Shown piece after piece: positions 1-9,792 of a stretch of 64,000 nt of DNA. Position numbers and translations under genes: made by a program. The stretch covers positions 109,913,890 to 109,977,889 of the forward strand of contig OX352761.1 in assembly GCA_947095585.1 (NCBI GenBank). The letters are read 5' to 3'. The notes beneath the pieces were generated by a model. The model saw only the letters and a program-made list of their open reading frames with translations, was not told the origin of the DNA and did not search any database. The DNA is from Nephrocerus scutellatus. Its lineage: Eukaryota; Arthropoda; Insecta; Diptera; Pipunculidae. Each line of letters begins with the position of its first letter. Position 1 is the stretch's first letter.

Positions 1-965
1 TTGAGAGTGATTCGGATACTTTTACTTGGCTTATAACCATGGTCATGATCAACCTACATAGTCGTGTCAGTTTATTTGGGATGCCGAATTCTCTCATGGC
101 TTTATAAAGTTCTACTCTGGCAATACTAATAAAGGCGGATTTAAAGTCTATAAAAAGATGGTGTAGTGACTTTTGGAACTGTACACATTTTTCCATCACC
201 TGCCTAAAGGTGCAGATCAGATCAGTTGTTGATTTGCCTGGGATGAAGCCACACTGGTATGGACCAATGATGACTTTAGCGTATGGGGCTATCCTGTCTT
301 GAAGGATAGAGGAGAACATTTTTTACGCGGTACTCAACAACTTTATACCACGATAATTGCTGCATTTTTTGATATCTCATTTCTTATGTAAGAGGCACGG
401 GATGCCTCTTCGCCAGTCTTCTGAGTTTTCTGGCATTGCTTCTTCCTCCAATACGTCCACTATTAGTTCATGAATTGCTTGGTGTATTGCGGGACCTTCT
501 GATTTAATCAACTTCGCTGGGATACCATCTCATCCCAAAGCTTTATTATTTTAAAGCCGATTTATCGCTCTTTTAGCTTCGTCTATGCTTGGTGGTGGCA
601 CCATTTTGTGGCCTTCGGTGATTGATGGAGCCTCCAATTCTGAGATGCCTTTGAGATCGACGATCAGATTACCCTCTTTGTCTTTGTCTTTTGGCATCGC
701 TTCTTCCTTCAATACGTCCACTATTAGTTCATGAAAAGCTTGGTGTATTGCGGGACCTCATAATTTAATCAGCTCCGCTGAGATAAAATCTCATCTCAAA
801 GCCTTATTATTTTTGAGCCGATTTATAATATTTGGACAGGGTATCGGATAGCTGCTGTGCTAGCCGTCGAGATTATTGGCCTGGCACCAACCTTATTTTG
901 AAGGGTCTAGCGGAGGGGGTGGTGCGAAATTCTCCGCTCATACATAGACAAGCCGATCATTGGAC
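1..965 (-). mobile_element. RTE-like non-LTR retrotransposon fragment, copy A1 (broken)
   Basis: Minus-strand relic of the same LINE family (called family A here) that recurs at 3.7, 31.6, 36.4 and 44.1 kb. The RT part (1-830) aligns by eye with the other copies: text for the QCGFIPGKSTTDQ block lies near 200-250 and for the NKASGIDGIPAELI block near 490-560. It is continued out of the window on the left. At about 828 the RT region jumps straight to sequence that sits at 34060-34300 in the longest copy, so the endonuclease and linker (over 1 kb) are deleted. A stretch at 435-560 is repeated at 693-825. Frameshifts and stops exclude function. Clade call is from motif style; the right boundary is approximate. 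Confidence 0.75.
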
Positions 966-1960
966 TTTGCTTAGCTTGTCACGTTTTACAGCTTTGTCTT
1001 ATGTATCCCACCAGACGACCACACCGTACAGAAATGTATGCCTTACTACTGATATATATGGCCAATGAATGATATAGGGTTGAAAATCCCATTTACTTTC
1101 AACGGTTTTTTTTGTAGGAGAAGGGTGCTACTGTGGCTTTACGAACTCTTTCTTGTATATTAGGTTTCCAGCATTTTACCCGATTAATTGGCTTCATCAG
1201 AGACGGTTAACTTTATGCCCTTTATAGTGGTTGGATACCCATGGTGAATTTTGTATTTCCTAGTAAAGAGGACAAGTTCGGTGTTGTGAGGATTTTGCAG
1301 CCACTACATTGGTCTGACCATCTCGAAAGCTTGCTAAGATTATTCTGTAGCAGTTCCTTTAAGGTATTAGCGTACTTTACCAAGACGGCAATAGCAATGT
1401 GATCTTCTAGATAAGCGATCACTCTGCAGCCCTCCCTTTTCCGGCATATCAGCAGCTCATTTACCACTATGTTTCTGAGAAGGAGGGATTGGGCACCTCC
1501 TTGTGGGGTCAATCTGTGCAAACAGATCTTCTGGTAGACGACGCATTCAGTTTTGAGTTAATGATACGACTTGTGAGCAAATGATTAATCAATTCGCTAA
1601 GTCAGTCGTCTCCCTTCACAGTAGATTGTGCAGCTGCGATCGCAGATGTGTTAGCGTTATTAAAAGCGCATTCAATGTCCAGGAATGCTATCATTATGTA
1701 CTTATTGTGGTGAAGGGATTATTCGATAGAATATACTAACGTATGCAGAACTGTTTCTGGAGACTTGCCTTTGCAATATCCATGCTGATCAATAGAGAGA
1801 AGTTTCTCATCAATGCTAGTGCGTATGTGGATATTAATCAGTCTTTCTAAGAATTTTAAAAGAAATGATGATAGACTGATGGGTCTGAGATCTTTTGGAC
1901 TAACGTGAAAACATTTGCTGGATTTTGGTCTTTCCATTTTTTATGATAAATTTAGTGATT
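966..1960 (-). pseudogene. R1-like non-LTR reverse transcriptase fossil, copy C1
   Basis: Read on the minus strand, three blocks appear in the order expected for an R1-clade ORF2: KDLRPISLSSFLLKFLERLI at 1937-1719, TPQGGAQSLLL followed by VIAYLEDHIAIAV at 1521-1222, and a thumb-region YGVVVWWDT-like block near 1050-975. The catalytic YADD box has become YLED, one sign of decay, and the blocks are in different frames. The endonuclease and RNase H regions are absent. It abuts the RTE-like fragment on the left and a SINE tail on the right. Family C also appears at 13.6, 28.3 and 38.8 kb. Confidence 0.75.
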
Positions 1961-1984
1961 TTAAAATGGATTTCGTGAAATCTC

Positions 1985-2118
1985 AATCTTCTGGGAAGAT
2001 GTAAATTTCGACTTTTAATTGTAGTCCCCTCCATTTGTGTGCAAAAATATAACACAATATAATGGTCTCGAAAATCTAGGCTTTCGATAAACGTCTGCCG
2101 CGCCAACGGTTGTCTTAT
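1985..2118 (+). repeat. SINE 3' body fragment (copy S1)
   Basis: The stretch around 2010-2115 (ATTTGTGTGCAAAAATATAA, then a TGGTCTCGA-like block, then GCCAACGG) matches by eye the 3' body of the SINE copies at 18345-18600 and 49050-49345. The tRNA-like head is missing, so this is a 5'-truncated copy. Boundaries are approximate. Confidence 0.6.
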
Positions 2119-3744
2119 CGAAGCTTGTTTTGTAAATAACACTCTTGGCAGTCCCGGAGACATCAACTTGGGTTATGCTGATGGTATGATGGACTGTATT
2201 ATCTGCCCTCGCAGATTAAAGCAGTTCTTCATAAGTAAGAGACTCTTACTAAAGAAACATATTGATAAAGATAATGAAATTTCATAATACATGCAAGTAC
2301 ATATTCGTTTGAAGGAATTTTCTGCCAATTCAAGAACATAGCTAAGATACCATACTAACTGAAATATAAGACTTGGCAACAATGTTTTTCTGCTCAATAT
2401 TATCACTCCGAACAACATTGCTCATAAGTTTTCAATTCCATTCCATATACATTTCTTCTGAATAATACTCCGAATATTCTCTTTAAAGAGAATACATTGT
2501 TGTCATCATAATTCTCCAGCTCTCGGTCGGTCTCAAGAGAGAAATATTTGCACTGTCTGTAAAAATGAAATTAACTGAAACTTCGAGGGATGACAGGGAA
2601 TTCTAATTGAATTTTGTTAAATACAGATAAATTGTTGGCAATTAGTAATTACGGTTATACCAATATCGTCGCATCCAATAACTGAGCAATGAACCAGCTA
2701 GGAGCAAAACTGTACAAGGACACGCAATGCCAAGTATATATTCCCCTCGTGTTCAGCCAGTTTGTGTGCACACAATGGACTAGACATAATATAAAATCGA
2801 TTTGTTATCCTTTTGTCCTTCTCATCATCGTCGTCATCTTTCCACCCACCAGTCCGAGAGTTCACTGTACAACACCGAGCGTAACGACATTGTGGAGCCA
2901 CAATTCGCCTCAGTTTAGTCATCGCAGCTTTAGCGATGTCCTTTAGATGTTATGGTTCGTTTTAGTCAAAGTTGTCGTTGGCGTTATCGTTTGTCGCTTA
3001 TCGTTTGTCCTTTTATTGGGGGGAATGAATGAACAAATGGGGAAAGTGATGCGATATGATTTAGTTTTTTGGGAATTTACTTTTGACAGAAAAAGAACGC
3101 AACGACGGTAAAAGAAAATACAAAACTTCTTCTTGTGTCAGCTAAAAATAAGATTATTAAACGTTCTTATTCGAACCTCGACGTTTGCTGTGTGTAGGTT
3201 TTTCTTTATTTTTTGATTTATAGTTAATTTAGACATTTGATTTATTTTAATTATTTAAAAAACAAAAGAGGAGAGTTTTGCTCTAATGCATAATACAATC
3301 AATAATACAAACCTACCAAATTGTTCTTCTTGTCTGGGTTAAAAACGATCGTTCAACTTTATCCTTAACTTTGTTTTAGAAAAATTCAAGAGCGTAGAAG
3401 ACATTTCTGTTATAATTCGCATTTAAAAAAAACACATACGATATCTTATAGCGATTATCATGTCGAAAATATTTTTAAGTTAATTGACTTGCAAAGTGAT
3501 CAACACAGAAAATTTGTTTAAATAACCATTGAAATTGGATATGTACTGCACTTATACATATCTTCACAGTATATGTGGAATAGTGTTAATCACAAGACCA
3601 GCAAGTTATCAGGGCATTGAAAATTAAATTCAAGACTGTGGCAATTGATATACGGTAAAACTGCAAAGGTAAGTAATTCATTTAATTCTTTTTTGAAAGA
3701 AATTGGTAGAAATTAAGACCACTTCTTTTATCCTTATCACTATT
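2119..3744. other. No gene seen; AT-rich unique-looking DNA
   Basis: Short open frames on both strands (for example the opposing pair at 2689-2946 and 2698-2922) have no recognisable domain and look like chance. No repeat family of this window was identified here. Confidence 0.5.
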
Positions 3745-5435
3745 CATCATTATTCATTATCATCATCATATTTGGCTCTACAACCGGTGTCCGGTCCTGA
3801 CCTCCCGAAAAAATCTCTAAACCGGTCCCGATTTCGAGCCGATGTCATCAAGTTTGGCATCCCTAAAATCTCGGCGTCCTGGTCTACGTTCTCTTCTCTT
3901 CTTTCTCTTCGTTGATGTGAGCAAGGTGTCCTGCTCACCGGAGCCTAGCGAGCTTAATTCTCATCATGATGTCGACATAGCGGTAACGCTCGTAGATCTT
4001 AACATTATATAGTCTCCGGAATCGTCCTTTCTCACATACGGGGCCAACAATTCTCCATAAGCTTTTCTCTCGAAGGCGGCTAAGAGGGCAGAATGCTTTT
4101 TGCTAAGCACCCAGGTTTCGGATCCATATGTAAGTACTGGTATGACCATTGTATTGTACACCAGCAGCTTGGATGTTATGGTTAAATTCCTGGATTTGAA
4201 GAGTCTTGACAGACTATAGTAGGCTTTGTTGGCTTTAAGCAACCGTGCGCGTATTTCTGGTTCCATGCTGTTATCGGCTGCTACAGTTGACCCGAGATAG
4301 TTAAAGGATTGCACTACTTCGAATTCACGCTCCACTATACTAATTGCGGGACCAATGTTGGATCTTCTACTCGCAGACGTGGCCACCATGTACTTTGTTT
4401 TGCTTACATTTATGTGCAGCCCTAGATTTTGTGCCGCCCGCTCGATCTGGATGAAAGCTCCCTGCACAGCCCTTTAGTTTCTACCAAAGATGTTGACGTC
4501 GTCTGCGTAAGCCAGTATCTGAATGGACTTATACAGGATTGTTCCCCTCGCCGTTACGTCATATTTTTCCAACGCCATGTTGAAGAGGACGCAGGCCAGT
4601 CCATCCCCTTGTCGGAGCCCGTTATAGATGTCGAATGGGCTTGATTGATCCGGATATTTTTACTTGGCTTATAACATTGTATCATGGTCGACCTACATGT
4701 GTCGTGTCAATTTATTTGGGATGCCGAATCTCGTTGCTTTATAAAGTTCTACTCTGGCTATCCTATCATAGGCGGCTTTAAAGTCTATAAAAAGATGATG
4801 TAGTGAGTTTTGAAACTCTAGACATTTTTCCATCACCTGCCTAAGGGTATAAATCTGATCAGTTGTTGATTTTCCTGGGATGAAGCCACACTGGTAGGGA
4901 CCAATGATGACTTTAGCACATGGGGCTATCCTGTCTTGAAGGACAGAGGAGATAATCTTATACGCGATCTTATACGATGATTGATGCAGGTTGTGATATC
5001 TCCTTTCTTGTCTATGGGGCACATGATGCCTCTTTGCCAGTCTTCTGGCATCGCTTCTTCCTTCCATACTTGTACTATTAGTTCATGAATTGCTAGGATT
5101 ATTGCGGGGCCTCCTGTTTGAATCAGCTCCGCTGGGATACCATCTATTCCCGAAGCCTTATTATTTTTGAGCCAATTTATCGCTCTGCTAACTTCATCTA
5201 TGCTTGGTGGCGGCAGCAGGTAGTTTAAGAAACTCATGAAAGTGTTTGTCCCATCGCTCTTAGATGCCTTTGAGATCGGCGATCAGATTACCCTATTTGT
5301 CTTTGCAGTATGTGCAACGCGGTGTATATTGCGTCATACCGCCGACTCTTTGGTAGAACTTCTGCGCCTGGTGCGGTCTTCGCTCTCTGTGCTGTTCTAG
5401 TTAACGGTCGAGATTATTCTGCCAGGCTGCCCCGC
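3745..5435 (-). mobile_element. RTE-like non-LTR retrotransposon fragment, copy A2
   Basis: Minus-strand LINE relic retaining the 3' end. The 3' terminus is a short (TGATGA)-type simple repeat at about 3745-3770, as in the copies at 31.6 and 36.4 kb. Coding blocks in order: RT N-terminal NKASGIDGIPAELIQTGGP (5237-4926), finger/palm block QCGFIPGKSTTDQIYTLRQ and the motif A region FIDFKAAYDRI (5067-4693), and the C-terminal thumb block FNYLGSTVAADNSMEPEIRA, then VLTYGSETWVLSKKHSALLA (4467-3964). Frames change between blocks, so it is dead. It is 5' truncated near 5435, where similarity to the 31.6-kb copy stops; no endonuclease remains. Next to it at 5436-5753 nothing was recognised. Confidence 0.8.
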
Positions 5436-5753
5436 CCCCCCTTCTCCCTTCTGACGCAACCAAACTGTCCCGCACCCAAATGACAACACCACAGACCCAC
5501 ACCAGCTTACCCCTTCCCCAAACTTGCCCACACCTCTTAGTCCCGCCCTTGCAATTATAATTAAAACTGTAGCCTCCGGAGGAAAAAACCCTGTGCAATG
5601 GTGAAAACCTGATCAATCGGTCAATCGGAGTAGTTTCGAAGATTAACTCCTATATGCAAACAAAATTTACCTATTAATATTGATATACTTATATATACTT
5701 ACTGATCATTTTTTTAGGTTTATTTATTTATTTGCTTCGTCGTAGCAGTATTA

Positions 5754-5990
5754 TGAGCAGTTCCAAGGATACTTCGCTTGTTCATTCTAACAGAGTAGTC
5801 TATGTCCCGTGTGCTGAGCAGTGCCAAGGATACTTCGCTTGTTCATTCTAACAGAGTAGTCTATGTCCAGTGTTCTGAGCAGCTCCAAGGATAATTTGCT
5901 TGTTCACTGGAACAGAGTAGTCTATATCCCGTGTTCTGAGCAGTGGCAAGGATATTTTGCTTAGTCAGGGTGCTAACGGACTCGCATAAA
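5754..5990. repeat. Tandem array of a 61-bp unit, about 3.8 copies
   Basis: GAGCAG starts near 5755, 5816, 5877 and 5938, spaced exactly 61 bases. The units share CCAAGGATA, TTGCTTGTTCA and CAGAGTAGTCTAT. Units 1 and 2 are nearly identical; units 3 and 4 diverge, with the last fading at about 5975. No coding role seen. Confidence 0.9.
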
Positions 5991-6578
5991 GTCCAGAAGG
6001 AAAAGGCCGCTTGTTGGATTTCTGCCTTTTTTATTTCTTTCTCGTTTTGTTGCCTTTGCATTTAATTGTCTGCACTTGTATTGTTTTTGTTGCGTGCGCA
6101 TATGTTGACCAGTCCGCTTGTATTGTTGTTGTTGCCATTGTTTCTTTTCATTAGATGTGTCGCCAATGATCTACATTTCGTTGCCCTCATCAGCTAGTTC
6201 GTTGATCCTGTTGCCTTCCTTAGATGGGAGAGTGACAGACATATTCTCTAGCCATGATCGTATGTTGTTCACTTATCTATTCTGCAGGGTTTTCTTACTG
6301 TCCTAGATGTGTACCTGTGGGGGTCCAATTGCAGCATAATATCTAACCGTTATGTTGCAGGACCTAAGCACGGAATATAAAAATAGGGTTTCCTAAATGA
6401 TACGAAATAAGGAGTATGCTTAATGGCGAAAGCTAGGCAAGCGCGGGGCCTAATCCCTAATCTCCACCGACCACGTGTTCCAGATGTGTGGTCGTAGTAG
6501 CGTAGTGACAACTCGTCACTGTTGTTGCCTTACTCGCTCCTCTGACAGTGAATTTTGATCCATGCCGTAGTGGGCGGG
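5991..6578. other. Left flank of the jockey insertion; no gene seen
   Basis: No recognisable domain on either strand. This is the DNA that was interrupted by the jockey element; its continuation is at 11561. Confidence 0.5.
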
Positions 6579-6592
6579 ACTTACTCGGTGTG
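6579..6592. repeat. Target-site duplication, left copy (14 bp)
   Basis: ACTTACTCGGTGTG is present here and again at 11547-11560. The bases just outside each copy differ, so the duplication is exactly 14 bp. It defines the ends of the jockey element. Confidence 0.95.
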
Positions 6593-6864
6593 ATTAGATT
6601 TAGATTAAGATATTTTTATTAAACATTAAAGTAATATACAATTTTGATTTACAACTAAACTTATAACTAATATTAATATGTGTCGGCTCAACAATAGGGG
6701 CCCGACGTATTTACATTGTCTTTTTTTGGTATTGTTTATTTTTAAACAATATTTTTTACTACTTAATCTACTACATGTTTATTTTTAAGGTAATTAAATT
6801 TTAAACAATAATTTTAAAATAAAATAAAAATGAAATATTAAGCGGCGTATAAACAGGGCGAACT
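6593..6864 (-). other. 3' UTR of the jockey element
   Basis: AT-rich 272 nt between the ORF2 stop and the element end. It carries AATAAA on the minus strand (6615-6620) and ends with a TCTAAATCTAAT short repeat next to the target duplication. Confidence 0.8.
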
Positions 6865-9792
6865 TCAGCCTCTGTAATATTGGTTGCCCGCCTTCTCGTA
6901 GAAGGAGACGTCTTGATTGTTAAAGATGTCATCGAATCTAGCATCAGTGAATCCTCTTATGTGTATGTACCGGTGAGTTGGCTCGATTTCCTCGATTCGC
7001 AGTCCTTGCATCTCAGGACTTGGATGTGTTTCCAATGCGTCGACGAATTTCCTCGCCATTCGGAACAAGTGGTCAGTTATTGGCAGCAGACCTGCTGCTT
7101 CGTATAGTTTTGTAGTCGACACAAGCTTATAGCTGTTTGTCACCCTCCAGAGTCCTGTACAGATCCTTAGTACCTTCCTTTCAAATAGGGAGATCTTCTT
7201 CATCGTTGTTGGTGAGACGGTGAACCATATGGGGTAGCCATAGGTTATCACTGGCCTGATGAGTTGCTTGTAGATAAGCAGCCTGGTGTTGTTAGACAGA
7301 CCGTTTCGTCTTTTAAGTAGCGGGTGCACCAAATGAAGAGCGTAGTTCGCTTTTTTCATTGTTTTGTCGATGTGAGAGTTAAACTTGAGCCTCTCAGTAA
7401 AGTTGATTCCCAGGTACTTAGTCTCTGACTTGGTGTTTATAATTGTGTTATCCGGAAGGGTGATTTTTAAGGCTCTGCACCGGCTTGCGATTTTTCTTAT
7501 CCTTGTTTCGGTTGCTGGTACTCGGAAGCAGATAAGTTCCGTTTTATTGGCGTTGATCTTTAGTCCCCACTTCAGGTAGTAGTCCCAAAGATTTCTGAGG
7601 TGTTCCTCCACTCTTTGGGCAGCTATCTCGGGAGAGCGGGAAACTGCATACGTTATGGAGTCATCCGCGAAGAGCATAGTCCTTGTTCCGGCTGTATTTG
7701 TAGGTTGATCCGCCGTGAAGATGCTATACAGGACTGGTCCAAGTCTGGAACCTTGAGGAACTCCGGCTTTGATCCTTTTCCTTGTCGATGGGCGGTCGTA
7801 CACCTGTACAAAGAAGACCCTGTTAAAAAGAAAATTTTTAATTATTTTTACAATATAATTGGGGAAACCAAAACTAATAAGCTTGTACAGTAGCCCATTT
7901 ATCCAGACACTATCGAAAGCTTTTTCGATGTCTAGCAAACAGGCCACTGTACTACTTTTGACGTTCAGTCCTTTAGTGACGTCACTGTGAAGCTTCAGCA
8001 GAGGGTGCAGCGTAGAGTGCTTCTCTCGGAAACCGTACTGAAAGGAAGGAATAAGATTTCTTTCCGTACAAAACGTATTGATCTTTTTACGGATCAATGA
8101 TTCCAATACTTTACTGATACAACACAGTAGAGCTATTGGACGGTAACCAGTTACGCTGGAGCGGTCAGTTTTCTTGGGTACTGGTACTACCTTGGCGACC
8201 TTCCAGTTGTCCGGAAAGTAGCCATTGTTTAGGCAATTGTTGAAAATGATGGTTAACATCAAAATTGCCATACCCGGTAACTTTTTAAGCAAAAAGTTAG
8301 AAATCCCATCTGTGCCTGATGATTTTTTTGAGTTTCCACTCATAATCAAATCATTGACAACAGCTGTTCCGGTAAACATATCGACGTCTACGGGTGCGTT
8401 GGCGCGATTTTCTTCACTGAACTGCACTATAGTATTTCCTGGAGAAGTGGTGTCTTCCACAAGACTTTCAACCTCTTCCAAGAAATCTGGAAGATGCGTT
8501 GGTGGTCGGTCCGTAAAGCTCCTTTCAAAATGGCAGGCAAAGGCTTCCGCTTTCTCAGCAGCGCTGGATACTGTTCGATCTTCAATGGTGATAATCTCTG
8601 GAATGGAAATACGCTTTCCAACCAGCGAGTTCAGCTTCCTAAAAGCATCAGGGCCTGGTTTGATGTCCTGGAGCCGTTTGGTCAGTTCATCTTCCTGAAA
8701 CCTCCGCACAGCTTGACGACACATGTTAACTGTACAACGCAGTTGCGAAAGTACAGACAGGTATTCGTCGTTGACTGTGTTAAGTGTCCTATTGAAGATT
8801 CTCTGAAGGCGTTTCCTAAGCCGTTGCTTGTGAGCATATATGGCCTGTATATGCTCAGGCAAGTGTTGGAAGCGATCCCTGCTAGTGCGAATTGTTTTCT
8901 GCCGATTAATGGCTGAATTCACTGTAATCTCAAAATTTCTGATAGCATCATCAATTTCTGTATTCTCCAGATTTCTGCAAGCCGCTGGAATAGGAAGTTC
9001 AGCTTCAACTTCTGATCTAAACCGGTTCCAGTTTATTTTCTTAAAGTTGATGTGAAGTTCAGGTGTTGGGGTGACTTGCACAATTCGCTGGTTCAGCCTC
9101 ACTCTAAGCTCTATGGCCATATGATCCGAGTCGCTATCATGCGCCAAGCAGGAATAATTTCTTAATTGTGGGAGAATATTTAAGAAATTTGTGGTTGCCA
9201 GAAAGAAATCCAGAGTTGACGGTGTCCGAGGGTACGTCTTCCGGGGCTGTGAAACTATAGCCATCGTGTGCTGATGCGGATTTGAGTCCATCCAGTCTGT
9301 AATGGCCCTTCCTTTGTGATTGCACACTTCGTCCTGCCATCGAGTATGTCTAGCATTAAAATCACCTCCAACAATACAGTATGTGTGTCTAGAGGAGGTG
9401 TTGCAGACAGTTTGCAAATCCCGTTGGATGTCTTCCCTCGTTGCGTTACAGTGATTGTACACCGATATCACCAGCAAGGTCTCCACTTCGTTGACTTTAA
9501 TGCTGACAGCTGTTGCTTCCATGCTACGTAGACCACTGATTTGCACCTTTTCGCCTGCCATAGTGTTCCTGATAAGGACCGCCGTCCCAGAGCGTCCACT
9601 GCCTTTGTCGACCCTGTGGATATTGTATCCGTCTGGACTGAACGGATTTCTCCCAGTGAGATTTGTTTCCTGTAAAAGAAGAATGTCAGGTTTATTAGTT
9701 TTAATAAATAATGTTAGTGTGATACGCCTAGCTAACGAATAAATGGAATTCACATTATATGAGAATATACTTATCCTGCTTATTGTGAACAT
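6865..9792 (-). CDS. Jockey-like ORF2: AP endonuclease plus reverse transcriptase
   Basis: A 975-aa intact polyprotein that nicks target DNA and reverse-transcribes the element RNA at the nick (target-primed reverse transcription, known for this class). Endonuclease at residues about 5-230: YNVNS (12-16), LLLQET with Glu42, GDFNARH (143-149), STLDFF (192-197) and SDSDHMA with Asp223-His224. RT about 485-790: SSGTDGI (491-497), YRPIALL (550-556), DIEKAFDSV with catalytic Asp621, GVPQGSRLGP (677-686) and FADD at 708-711. The thumb and C-terminal region to residue 975 has no RNase H and no clear CCHC motif, as usual for jockey. The start ATG (9792) lies inside the end of ORF1, in the -1 frame relative to it; this favours coupled termination-reinitiation as in jockey, though the mechanism is inferred. 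Confidence 0.95.
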   Translation of the reverse strand: MFTISRISIFSYNVNSIYSLARRITLTLFIKTNKPDILLLQETNLTGRNPFSPDGYNIHRVDKGSGRSGTAVLIRNTMAGEKVQISGLRSMEATAVSIKVNEVETLLVISVYNHCNATREDIQRDLQTVCNTSSRHTYCIVGGDFNARHTRWQDEVCNHKGRAITDWMDSNPHQHTMAIVSQPRKTYPRTPSTLDFFLATTNFLNILPQLRNYSCLAHDSDSDHMAIELRVRLNQRIVQVTPTPELHINFKKINWNRFRSEVEAELPIPAACRNLENTEIDDAIRNFEITVNSAINRQKTIRTSRDRFQHLPEHIQAIYAHKQRLRKRLQRIFNRTLNTVNDEYLSVLSQLRCTVNMCRQAVRRFQEDELTKRLQDIKPGPDAFRKLNSLVGKRISIPEIITIEDRTVSSAAEKAEAFACHFERSFTDRPPTHLPDFLEEVESLVEDTTSPGNTIVQFSEENRANAPVDVDMFTGTAVVNDLIMSGNSKKSSGTDGISNFLLKKLPGMAILMLTIIFNNCLNNGYFPDNWKVAKVVPVPKKTDRSSVTGYRPIALLCCISKVLESLIRKKINTFCTERNLIPSFQYGFREKHSTLHPLLKLHSDVTKGLNVKSSTVACLLDIEKAFDSVWINGLLYKLISFGFPNYIVKIIKNFLFNRVFFVQVYDRPSTRKRIKAGVPQGSRLGPVLYSIFTADQPTNTAGTRTMLFADDSITYAVSRSPEIAAQRVEEHLRNLWDYYLKWGLKINANKTELICFRVPATETRIRKIASRCRALKITLPDNTIINTKSETKYLGINFTERLKFNSHIDKTMKKANYALHLVHPLLKRRNGLSNNTRLLIYKQLIRPVITYGYPIWFTVSPTTMKKISLFERKVLRICTGLWRVTNSYKLVSTTKLYEAAGLLPITDHLFRMARKFVDALETHPSPEMQGLRIEEIEPTHRYIHIRGFTDARFDDIFNNQDVSFYEKAGNQYYRG

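Noticed and set aside
2689..2946. Opposing 85- and 74-codon frames
   Set aside because: Fully overlapping on both strands, no domain, length expected by chance.
8225..8916. Plus-strand open frames of 157 and 140 codons
   Set aside because: They lie antisense to the intact ORF2 of the jockey element, whose minus-strand frame has full domain support; these are shadows.
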